Assembly: GCA_027039165.1 (NCBI GenBank)
Contig: JALWEZ010000008.1
Location: forward strand, 1 to 5,870
DNA length: 5,870 nucleotides
From: Candidatus Moraniibacteriota bacterium
GTDB lineage: Bacteria; Patescibacteriota; Minisyncoccia; Moranbacterales; GCA-2747515
Reading direction: 5' to 3'
Shown here: positions 1 to 5,378 of the stretch, in pieces
Position numbering within the stretch: position 1 is the first letter of the stretch
Layout: each line of letters starts with the position of its first letter
The notes under the pieces: model-generated
Told to the model about the DNA's origin: nothing
Seen by the model: the letters and a program-made list of their open reading frames with translations, nothing else
Database searches by the model: none
Position numbers and translations under genes: made by a program

Positions 1-2
1 CC

Positions 3-989
3 TTAATTCAATATGTTAATTCTAGAACTAGAAAAGATGTTATTTGGGCAATTGACGAACCTGAAGCGTTTTTGCAAGCAGGCTTACAAAAAAGTTTGTA
101 TTCAAGACTAATTACAGAATCTAATACAAGTCAGATAGTAATTGCAACACATTCCCATTTCTTTATCGATGTTAATGATTTAATAAATACTTTTTTATTC
201 GAAGGGACTAAGGAACTTAAAGAATATGCTCGCAAAAAAGGATCACTTTTTTACAAATTGAATACTGTAATTTTCGAAGGATCTGACTTTGAAAAATCGC
301 AAAAAATAAAAGAAAATTTTGGAATTAATAGAAATGATTCTTGGGAAATTATGCCCTTTAATTTATTAGTTGAGGGACAATTAGATAAAGACTTATTCAT
401 TGCATTAATGAAAAAGTTCAATATTTCAATCCCAAATATTTTAGTTGGTGGTGGTGTTGACAAATATCTAGGCTTCTTGCATTTTCTAGATGATCTTTGT
501 TCAGAATTAAAATATAAACCAAAGATTATTGCGATTTTTGATAGAGATTCTGCTGGACGAGAAAAATATAATAAGTTGAAAACCAAAAATTATAATAATA
601 TAGATTTAGAACTCTCATTCATACATCGATTCGATAATGAAAAATTTAATGCTATTGAATTAGAAGATTTTGTTTATCCAGATTTGTATTTCGATGCTGT
701 TAATAAATTTTTACGGAAAAAAAAGTATTCTATAATTAAAAAGGCAGATAGAAAAAAAAGAACTTTACAAGCATATGATAGAAAAGCTATTTTAAATTTT
801 ACAACTGAAATATGCAGACAAAATAATGAAGATAAATCCGAAATAAATTTTAATACTTGGAGTGTAAAATGTTCTCTTTCAAAGATAATTTGTGATATGA
901 TTCCAAAAAAGGATATTTCTGAGTACGACAAAAAGTATCCAGGTGTTAAACAATATTTAAAAAAACTAACAGATACCGATTATTTATAG
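3..989 (+). CDS. OLD-family-like ATPase/Toprim nuclease, C-terminal part (5' end cut by window edge)
   Basis: The reading frame is open from the left edge, so this is the last 328 codons of a longer gene. The only in-frame start-like codon nearby, TTG at 72, lies after the Walker B motif and cannot be the true start. Visible in order: Walker B with the catalytic pair in VIWAIDEPEAF (about 39-71); the switch histidine in IVIATHSH (about 138-158); a Toprim domain with its glutamate in LLVEGQLDK (codon 372-374), a glycine-rich VGGG turn, and the acidic pair in IFDRDSAG (540-557); then LEDFVYP and a lysine-rich C-terminus. The order ABC-type ATPase then Toprim is that of OLD nucleases, which include GajA of Gabija; fused AriA/AriB-like (DUF4435) proteins are an alternative. 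Family members act on DNA and many protect against phage. The P-loop and signature motif must lie left of the window. No partner gene follows, so any partner would be upstream. The family class is fairly sure, the exact subfamily is not. Confidence 0.8.
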   Translation, partial: LIQYVNSRTRKDVIWAIDEPEAFLQAGLQKSLYSRLITESNTSQIVIATHSHFFIDVNDLINTFLFEGTKELKEYARKKGSLFYKLNTVIFEGSDFEKSQKIKENFGINRNDSWEIMPFNLLVEGQLDKDLFIALMKKFNISIPNILVGGGVDKYLGFLHFLDDLCSELKYKPKIIAIFDRDSAGREKYNKLKTKNYNNIDLELSFIHRFDNEKFNAIELEDFVYPDLYFDAVNKFLRKKKYSIIKKADRKKRTLQAYDRKAILNFTTEICRQNNEDKSEINFNTWSVKCSLSKIICDMIPKKDISEYDKKYPGVKQYLKKLTDTDYL

Positions 990-1047
990 CAAAATATAAA
1001 AAAGTGGGAATAGTAGTGTAATGAATATGGTAGTTCATGCAAAATTT

Positions 1048-1150
1048 ATACCATTTTTAAATAACCTGTACCCAATTATAATGCTTTGAATTATTTCAAA
1101 AATTCAAACTGAAATGTTGTCATTGAGTATAAGTTATTTAAAAATGGTAT
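1048..1150. repeat. 103-bp imperfect palindrome (long inverted repeat), unclassified
   Basis: The outer 18 bases, ATACCATTTTTAAATAAC at 1048-1065, are exactly complementary to 1133-1150. Pairing then continues inward in the same register, with no bulge, to about 1088/1110. Read as plus-strand RNA, the 41 positions of each arm give 31 Watson-Crick pairs, 6 G-U pairs and 4 mismatches. The centre is 1099. An alternative inner hairpin pairs 1085-1092 with 1101-1108. If the ends are taken as 1049 and 1149, the flanks are TTA on both sides (1046-1048 and 1150-1152), which could be a short target duplication or chance. It holds no coding sequence. It could be a MITE-like element, a structured RNA, or a decayed inverted duplication between the OLD-like gene and the tRNA. 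Confidence 0.75.
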
Positions 1151-1177
1151 TAGTTACAACTTTTAAAATTTGATACT

Positions 1178-1201
1178 AAAAAATCGGCGTTTTTTACCGA
1201 T
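1178..1201 (-). terminator. Rho-independent terminator of tRNA-Leu
   Basis: Read on the minus strand, ATCGG (1201-1197) pairs with CCGAT (1187-1183) around a nine-base A-rich loop, and five further Ts follow the stem (1182-1178). It begins 15 bases after the tRNA 3' end, the usual place for a tRNA terminator. The stem is short at 5 bp plus a possible T-G pair, but the position and T-tract support the call. Confidence 0.7.
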
Positions 1202-1215
1202 GGGTTAGATATTTG

Positions 1216-1299
1216 TGCCTTGGGAGAGACTCGAACTCTCACTGTATTGCTACAACTGGATTTTGAGTCCAGCGCGTCTACCAGTTCCGCCACCAAGGC
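1216..1299 (-). tRNA. tRNA-Leu (anticodon CAA)
   Basis: The 84-nt minus-strand sequence folds as a class II tRNA. The acceptor stem is GCCTTGG/CCAAGGC with discriminator A. The D-arm has the GGCGGAA...GGTAGACGCGC pattern typical of bacterial leucine tRNAs. The anticodon stem CTGGA/TCCAG encloses the loop CTCAAAA, giving anticodon CAA at 1265-1263, which reads UUG codons. The long variable arm has a TGTA/TACA stem with loop GCAA. The T-arm is GAGAG-TTCGAGT-CTCTC. No CCA is encoded after the discriminator (the next bases are CAA), so the 3' CCA must be added by tRNA nucleotidyltransferase. The gene has its own promoter and terminator and is transcribed divergently from parA. Its 3' end faces the OLD-like gene, the side on which integrating elements usually insert. 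Confidence 0.97.
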
Positions 1300-1329
1300 A
1301 TTTTAAAATTTTAACTTACTACCTTTATA

Positions 1330-1358
1330 ATTTTAGCGCAGAGATTTATTATTGTCAA
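1330..1358 (-). promoter_or_regulatory. Sigma70-type promoter of tRNA-Leu
   Basis: On the minus strand a perfect TTGACA (1358-1353) is separated by exactly 17 bases from TAAAAT (1335-1330), a 5/6 match to the -10 consensus. The predicted start is near 1322-1324, giving a 5' leader of about 23-25 nt that would be removed by RNase P. It is the best consensus promoter in the window, as expected for a stable RNA gene. Confidence 0.85.
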
Positions 1359-1363
1359 TTATG

Positions 1364-1372
1364 TGTTATAAT
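1364..1372 (+). promoter_or_regulatory. Extended -10 promoter of parAB
   Basis: TGTTATAAT is a perfect extended -10 element (TG at 1364-1365, TATAAT at 1367-1372). No good -35 exists 16-18 bases upstream (best is TTTATT at 1345-1350), which an extended -10 can tolerate. The usual spacing puts the start at about 1379-1381, on or next to the parA ATG, so the mRNA would be leaderless or nearly so. The -35 hexamer of the divergent tRNA promoter lies just upstream at 1353-1358, so the two polymerase footprints overlap. Confidence 0.7.
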
Positions 1373-1380
1373 ATAGTCAT

Positions 1381-2148
1381 ATGGCAAAAATAATATCATT
1401 TATAAATCAAAAAGGAGGAGTAGGGAAGACTACAAGTGCGATAAATACAGCTAGTTATCTTGCAGAACTAGGAAAGTTTGTACTGCTTGTAGATCTAGAT
1501 CCTCAAGGAAATGCAACAAGTGGACTCGGTGTAAGACAAAAGGAGATAAAAAGCACGCTTTATAGTGCAATGATTGGAGGCACAAATGTAGAGGACACTA
1601 TAATACGTACAAAAACAGTAGGTTTAAGTGTAATTCCATCTACTGGAGATTTAGCTGGAGCAAATATTGAGTTAGTAGATACTCAAAACAGAGAGTATAG
1701 ATTAAAAAGTGTCCTTGATAGTGTGAGGCATGATTATGATTATATAATTATTGACTCACCACCAAGTCTTGGCATACTTACAGTAAACGGACTCATTGCA
1801 TCGGATAGTCTTATAATACCAGTGCAAGCTGAGTACTATGCTCTTGAGGGATTGGGTCAGCTTTTAGAGACTATAGAATTAGTAAGAAACGGTTTACATC
1901 CAAATTTAGAAATAATGGGTGCGCTTATTACAATGTATGACAAAAGAAATAGATTAGCTAGAGGAGTACTAAATGACATAAATAGACATTTCCCAAGTCA
2001 TGTATTTAAATCAGTAATTCCTAGAAGCGTAAGACTTGCAGAAGCGCCTAGCTTTGGTCAAGCAATTAATGTGTTTGATAAGTTTAATAAAGGTGCAAGA
2101 GCTTATAAATTTTTGGCAAAGGAAATAATAGAATTAGAAAATAAGTAA
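1381..2148 (+). CDS. parA: Chromosome-partitioning ATPase ParA (Soj)
   Basis: ParA is a Walker-type ATPase that dimerises with ATP, coats the nucleoid non-specifically and is released by ParB, moving origin regions apart. The 255-residue protein shows the deviant Walker A motif KGGVGKTT (11-18, with signature lysine K11 and P-loop K16), the VDLDPQGN A' motif (37-44, D40), Walker B YIIIDSPPS (121-129, D125), and PRSVRLAEAPSFG (214-226), which carries the conserved basic residues used for DNA binding. There is no N-terminal helix-turn-helix, so this is the short chromosomal Soj type and not a plasmid P1-type ParA. The ATG at 1381 gives the standard MAKIISF start and directly follows the promoter, with no Shine-Dalgarno sequence. 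parB follows after 4 bases, so the two are co-transcribed and perhaps translationally coupled. The protein looks complete, with no missing key residue. Confidence 0.97.
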   Translation: MAKIISFINQKGGVGKTTSAINTASYLAELGKFVLLVDLDPQGNATSGLGVRQKEIKSTLYSAMIGGTNVEDTIIRTKTVGLSVIPSTGDLAGANIELVDTQNREYRLKSVLDSVRHDYDYIIIDSPPSLGILTVNGLIASDSLIIPVQAEYYALEGLGQLLETIELVRNGLHPNLEIMGALITMYDKRNRLARGVLNDINRHFPSHVFKSVIPRSVRLAEAPSFGQAINVFDKFNKGARAYKFLAKEIIELENK

Positions 2149-2152
2149 TATT

Positions 2153-3121
2153 ATGACAAATAAACACGGACTCGGTAAGGGATTATCTTCATTAATTCCT
2201 CAAAAAAGTAGAAAAACAGAAAATTCTTATAAAACTCATAATGCATACACAAAAACAGATGCAAAATCTATTCAACCAGAAAAAAATGTTTCAAAAAAAG
2301 AAAGCTTGGAAGTAATTGGTGTTGAGATAGAAAAAGTAAAACCAAATAAGCAACAACCGAGAATGTATTTTGATGAGAAGCCACTTAGAGAATTAGCAGA
2401 TTCTATAAAAGAGCACGGTGTACTTCAGCCACTAATTGTAATTGAGACACAAGATGGCTATGAGCTTATTGCAGGAGAAAGGAGGCTTAGAGCATCAAAA
2501 ATGGCAGGACTAAAAAAAGTACCAGTTATAGTAAGAGAGGGAATTAAAGAGCAAAAAAAGCTAGAGCTTGCTATAATTGAAAATGTGCAAAGAGATGATC
2601 TAAATATTATAGAAGAAGCAAAGTCTTACAAGAAGCTAGCAGATGAATTTGGTCTTTCTCAGCAAGAAATTGCACAAAAAACTGGTAAAAGTCGGAGTGC
2701 TGTGGCAAATAGGATGAGGCTTACTCAACTTCCTGTGGAAATTCAAAGAGGTATAATAGAAAAGAAAATTTCAGAAGGACATGCAAAAATAATTCTTTCT
2801 CTGGATAATCCAGAAAAACAGAGATTACTTTTTGATAAAATAATTAGAGAAAAGCTCAGCGTCAGAGAAAGCGAAAGAGTACTAAAAAACGCAGGTTATT
2901 TGGAGAAAAAAGAAAGCGACACAGAGGAAAAAGTTCTAAATTTTCACAAAAGTTCTTCTAGAGAGAAAAAAATATCAGATGAGCTTTCAGATTATTTTGG
3001 TGCTAGAGTTAAGGTAAAAATAAAGAGTGCTGGAAATGGAGAAATTAATATTTCATTTCACTCACAAGATGAATTAAATGAAATACTAAATAAATTTGAT
3101 TTTGTGGAGCAAGATTGGTAA
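2153..3121 (+). CDS. parB: Chromosome-partitioning protein ParB (Spo0J), CTPase DNA clamp
   Basis: ParB loads at parS sites as a CTP-dependent sliding clamp and stimulates ParA ATP hydrolysis. The 322-residue protein has an N-terminal HGLGKGLSSLIPQ segment (5-17), the ParA-activating peptide; a Ser/Lys/Thr-rich linker (about 18-52); the ParB/Spo0J N-terminal domain (about 53-147) with HGVLQP (88-93), the CTP-binding GERRLRA box (108-114) and ENVQR (143-147); a helix-turn-helix LSQQEIAQKTGKSRSAVANR (168-187) for parS recognition; and a lysine-rich stretch leading to a C-terminal dimerisation domain (about 270-322). All expected motifs are intact. The start is four bases after the parA stop; no Shine-Dalgarno sequence precedes it, so translation probably depends on coupling to parA. 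No good parS match was found in the window, so its target sites should lie elsewhere. Confidence 0.96.
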   Translation: MTNKHGLGKGLSSLIPQKSRKTENSYKTHNAYTKTDAKSIQPEKNVSKKESLEVIGVEIEKVKPNKQQPRMYFDEKPLRELADSIKEHGVLQPLIVIETQDGYELIAGERRLRASKMAGLKKVPVIVREGIKEQKKLELAIIENVQRDDLNIIEEAKSYKKLADEFGLSQQEIAQKTGKSRSAVANRMRLTQLPVEIQRGIIEKKISEGHAKIILSLDNPEKQRLLFDKIIREKLSVRESERVLKNAGYLEKKESDTEEKVLNFHKSSSREKKISDELSDYFGARVKVKIKSAGNGEINISFHSQDELNEILNKFDFVEQDW

Positions 3122-3131
3122 TTTAAAATAT

Positions 3132-3605
3132 ATGACTACAAAAAAAGCAAAAGATTTTCTAATGGAAGGTATTGAGGTAAGTCGCGTGCAAAAATATCAA
3201 GATGCTATAGCTTTGTTTACTGAGGCTTTGGAATTAGACAAAGATTATGCGGTGGCTTATTACAACAGAGCAGATGCAAAAAAAGCACTAGGGGATTATA
3301 CAGAAGCCCTAAAAGATTATAATAAAACTCTAGAATTAGATGAAAATTTTATGATGGCTTATTATAAAAGAGCGACTGTAGAGAAAATTTTAAAAGAGTA
3401 TACGCAAGCATTGGACGATTACACTAAAGCTTTGGAATTAGATGAAAATTTCGCAGCTGCTTACTACAATAGAGGAACTATAAAAGAAATTTTGAAGGAT
3501 TATAATGGAGCCATAAAAGATTATAATAAAGCTATAGAATTAGATAAAGATTATTTTAAAGAACTTCAGGTAGTAGTAGAGAAATTACAAAAAAACTCTA
3601 ATTAA
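3132..3605 (+). CDS. Small tetratricopeptide-repeat protein
   Basis: The 157-residue protein is almost wholly four consecutive 34-residue TPR units (about 6-39, 40-73, 74-107, 108-141), each with the pattern AYYNRA...L.DY..AL.DY.KALELD, followed by a short charged helix. TPR arrays form a right-handed superhelix that binds other proteins; there is no catalytic domain, signal peptide or membrane segment, so a cytoplasmic scaffold role is inferred and the partner is unknown. An in-frame ATG at 3096 would overlap parB by 26 bases and add 12 residues outside the repeat pattern. I prefer ATG 3132, ten bases after the parB stop, though neither start has a Shine-Dalgarno sequence. It shares the parAB transcript and ends 9 bases before a strong hairpin, so it is probably the third gene of the operon. 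A link to segregation is possible from position only. Confidence 0.88.
   Translation: MTTKKAKDFLMEGIEVSRVQKYQDAIALFTEALELDKDYAVAYYNRADAKKALGDYTEALKDYNKTLELDENFMMAYYKRATVEKILKEYTQALDDYTKALELDENFAAAYYNRGTIKEILKDYNGAIKDYNKAIELDKDYFKELQVVVEKLQKNSN
3147..3554 (+). repeat. Four tandem 102-bp TPR-coding units
   Basis: Units run at about 3147-3248, 3249-3350, 3351-3452 and 3453-3554, with no indels between them. Units 2 and 3 still share identical DNA blocks: GAATTAGATGAAAATTT occurs at 3333 and again at 3435, exactly 102 bases apart. This conservation beyond the protein level suggests fairly recent tandem duplication within the gene. Confidence 0.7.
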
Positions 3606-3614
3606 CCTTGTAGT

Positions 3615-3639
3615 AGAGACGTTTTGATAAAACGTCTCT
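3615..3639. terminator. Hairpin terminator between convergent TPR and rel genes
   Basis: AGAGACGTTTT (3615-3625) and AAAACGTCTCT (3629-3639) form a perfect 11-bp stem around the loop GAT. The hairpin lies 9 bases after the TPR-gene stop and about 30 bases after the rel stop on the other strand. The plus-strand tail (GTTGTTTACG) is only moderately T-rich and the minus-strand tail is not, so it is a better terminator for the parAB-TPR operon than for rel, but it probably serves both. Confidence 0.8.
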
Positions 3640-3668
3640 GTTGTTTACGTGTGTAAATAATGAAATCT

Positions 3669-5177
3669 CTAGTTTTGTGTATTTTCTAAACTTTTTATAT
3701 ATTTTCTTATAGAAGTTTTTGCATGGGAAGTTTTTACAAATTTCAGCCAATCAATACTTGGACCCTTTCTGTTTTTATCTGTAAGAATTTCTACTACACT
3801 TCCGTTTTTCACTATGCTATCAAGTGAAGACATAATTCCATCAATTTTTGCACCAACTGTTGTGTTTCCAATTTCTGTGTGTATTGCATAAGCAAAATCA
3901 ACTACACTAGAACCCTCAGCTAATTCTATAATATCGCCATTTGGTGTAAAAGCAAATATATGATTTTTTAGGAAATCAACACGTAATCCTTCTAAAAATT
4001 CATCAGGATTACCTTCTAAATCTTTTTGCCAATCTCTTAATTTTCTAGCCCATTCTACTTGTTTTCTATCTTCTTCCTCTTGTCTTTTGGGGCTTAAATA
4101 TTGTCTCCAACCATGGGAAGTTTCTTTGTAAAGCCAATGAGAGGCTATACCATTTTCTGCTTCATTGTGCATTTCTTGAGTTCTTATCTGAATTTCTATA
4201 ACAGTTCCTTCTGGTCCAAAAACTATTGTATGAATTGACTTATATCCATTTGGTTTTGGGAGCGCGATGTAATCTTTAATTCTACCAGGTAATGGTGTAT
4301 ATTGTTTATGAATCTCACCTAAAACTCTATAGCAAGATGCTTCATCTGTAACTATAATTCTAAAAGCAAGTGTATCAAAAACGCGTGAAACATTTCCACC
4401 GTGTTTTTTGAGTTTATTATGAAAACTATATAAGTCTTTTATTCTACCGCTTACACTTAATATTTTTATGTGCTTACTAGTTAAATCTTTATTTAATAAA
4501 TTTATAACAGAGTCTATGTAGGTTTCATTTTTGCGTACTATTCTATCTCTAATTTCCTTAGTTTTTTTATATTCTTCAGGCTTAAGATACATAAAACAAA
4601 GTTCTGAGAGTTCAGATTTTATTTTTCCAATACCGAGTCTATTTGCAATAGGAACATAAATTTCCATAGTTTCATTTGCAATTCTTCTTTGTTTTTCTGG
4701 TCTTAGATATTTGAGGGTGTGCATATTGTGAAGTCTGTCGGCTAGTTTTATGTATGCAGTACGTATGTCCTCTGCCATTGCAAGAAACATCCTCCTCCAA
4801 TTTTCTAATTTTGCTTCTTGTACATCGACTTGTAATTTCATTTTTCCAAGTTTAGTAATACCTTCTATCATAAAAGCTATATCTTGTCCAAATTCTTTTT
4901 CTATTTCTTGTAGAGTGATGTCAGTGTCTTCTGGTACATCATGAAGCAATCCTCCTACAACAGTTCTTGCGTCCATTCCAACACTCGCTAAAATTTTTGC
5001 TGCTGCTAGACAATGTTGAATATAGGGAACACCATTTGCTCTTTTTTGACCTTTGTGAGCTTCACTGGCTAAAGCAAAAGCTTTGATAATTAGCTTTTGG
5101 TTTGATGATTTAAGTTTAGTAGGAAATGCCTTTAGGACATCTTCTATAGTGAGAGTGTCTTCTTCGTTTATTAACAT
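3669..5177 (-). CDS. rel: Bifunctional (p)ppGpp synthetase/hydrolase, short HD-synthetase-TGS form
   Basis: Rel makes (p)ppGpp from ATP and GTP/GDP on starvation and hydrolyses it otherwise. The 502-residue protein has an N-terminal HD hydrolase domain (about 30-190) with the metal-binding set H55, H79-D80 (in LLHDVPEDT) and D147 (in KLADRLHNM). The synthetase domain (about 225-350) has GRIKDLYS (244-251), D268 in VFDTLAFRI, PNGYKSIHT (309-317) and EIQIRT (328-333, E328). A TGS domain follows (about 406-467). Both active sites look intact, so it should be bifunctional. Full-length Rel/SpoT proteins exceed 700 residues; here the helical, zinc-finger and ACT/RRM regions are absent and the protein stops about 35 residues after TGS, with no remnant downstream. 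Loss of these parts would change ribosome-linked control. The start (MLINEEDTL) has no Shine-Dalgarno sequence. The gene is monocistronic and convergent with the TPR gene. Confidence 0.95.
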   Translation of the reverse strand: MLINEEDTLTIEDVLKAFPTKLKSSNQKLIIKAFALASEAHKGQKRANGVPYIQHCLAAAKILASVGMDARTVVGGLLHDVPEDTDITLQEIEKEFGQDIAFMIEGITKLGKMKLQVDVQEAKLENWRRMFLAMAEDIRTAYIKLADRLHNMHTLKYLRPEKQRRIANETMEIYVPIANRLGIGKIKSELSELCFMYLKPEEYKKTKEIRDRIVRKNETYIDSVINLLNKDLTSKHIKILSVSGRIKDLYSFHNKLKKHGGNVSRVFDTLAFRIIVTDEASCYRVLGEIHKQYTPLPGRIKDYIALPKPNGYKSIHTIVFGPEGTVIEIQIRTQEMHNEAENGIASHWLYKETSHGWRQYLSPKRQEEEDRKQVEWARKLRDWQKDLEGNPDEFLEGLRVDFLKNHIFAFTPNGDIIELAEGSSVVDFAYAIHTEIGNTTVGAKIDGIMSSLDSIVKNGSVVEILTDKNRKGPSIDWLKFVKTSHAKTSIRKYIKSLENTQN

Positions 5178-5208
5178 AATTTTGGAATTTAGTAAAGATT
5201 CTATATTA

Positions 5209-5236
5209 ATAATAACATAAATAAACTTTTTCTCAA
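5209..5236 (-). promoter_or_regulatory. Likely promoter of rel
   Basis: On the minus strand TTGAGA (5236-5231, 5/6 match) is followed after 16 bases by TATTAT (5214-5209, 5/6 match), with a TG at 5217-5216 forming an extended -10. The predicted start near 5202 gives a 5' leader of about 25 nt that lacks a Shine-Dalgarno sequence. In such AT-rich DNA -10 matches are common, but the combination of three elements is better than chance-level hits nearby. Confidence 0.6.
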
Positions 5237-5274
5237 TAATAAATGGATACGGTATAGGTATAAATTTTTTTTTA

Positions 5275-5283
5275 TGGTATAAT
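5275..5283 (+). promoter_or_regulatory. Distal extended -10 promoter candidate for khpA (P1)
   Basis: TGGTATAAT gives a perfect extended -10 (TG 5275-5276, TATAAT 5278-5283), preceded by a run of nine Ts (5265-5273). No clear -35 is visible. The start would fall near 5290, leaving an 89-nt leader before khpA that contains two overlapping tiny reading frames. Confidence 0.5.
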
Positions 5284-5360
5284 TATAAGTGTAAATTTTT
5301 AATGATTTTGTATGAAGATGGTCGAGGATACAATAAATAAATATTTACATAATAAATCAG

Positions 5361-5366
5361 TATAAT
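5361..5366 (+). promoter_or_regulatory. Proximal promoter candidate for khpA (P2)
   Basis: A perfect TATAAT ends 12 bases before the khpA ATG. The usual spacing puts the start at about 5373-5375, so the leader would be only 4-6 nt. There is no good -35 and no TG extension, but the arrangement mirrors that of parA, which raises its credibility. Confidence 0.45.
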
Positions 5367-5378
5367 CAGTTTTCAAAT

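Noticed and set aside
251..931. Minus-strand reading frames at 251-586 and 674-931
   Set aside because: They lie opposite the OLD-like gene, show no domain motifs and are antisense shadows of its AT-rich codons.
72..989. TTG at 72 as the start of the OLD-like gene
   Set aside because: The frame is open to the left edge, and the residues before 72 encode the Walker B motif, so the gene is truncated by the window.
3096..3131. Upstream ATG at 3096 as start of the TPR gene
   Set aside because: It overlaps parB by 26 bases and its 12 extra residues fall outside the TPR pattern; ATG 3132 fits better, though the upstream start is not excluded.
3640..3669. Frameshifted or degraded C-terminal half of rel
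   Set aside because: Only 30 bases separate the rel stop from the terminator hairpin, and the next sequence is the intact TPR gene, so there is no remnant.
4377..4392. Possible parS site inside rel (exact half-site GTGAAACA at 4385-4392)
   Set aside because: The other half, AAAAACGC, matches poorly, with about 10 of 16 positions agreeing overall, and the bases encode conserved Rel residues, so a chance half-site is more likely.
4750..4944. Plus-strand reading frame of 64 codons within rel
   Set aside because: It is antisense to the conserved HD domain of rel and has no recognisable feature.
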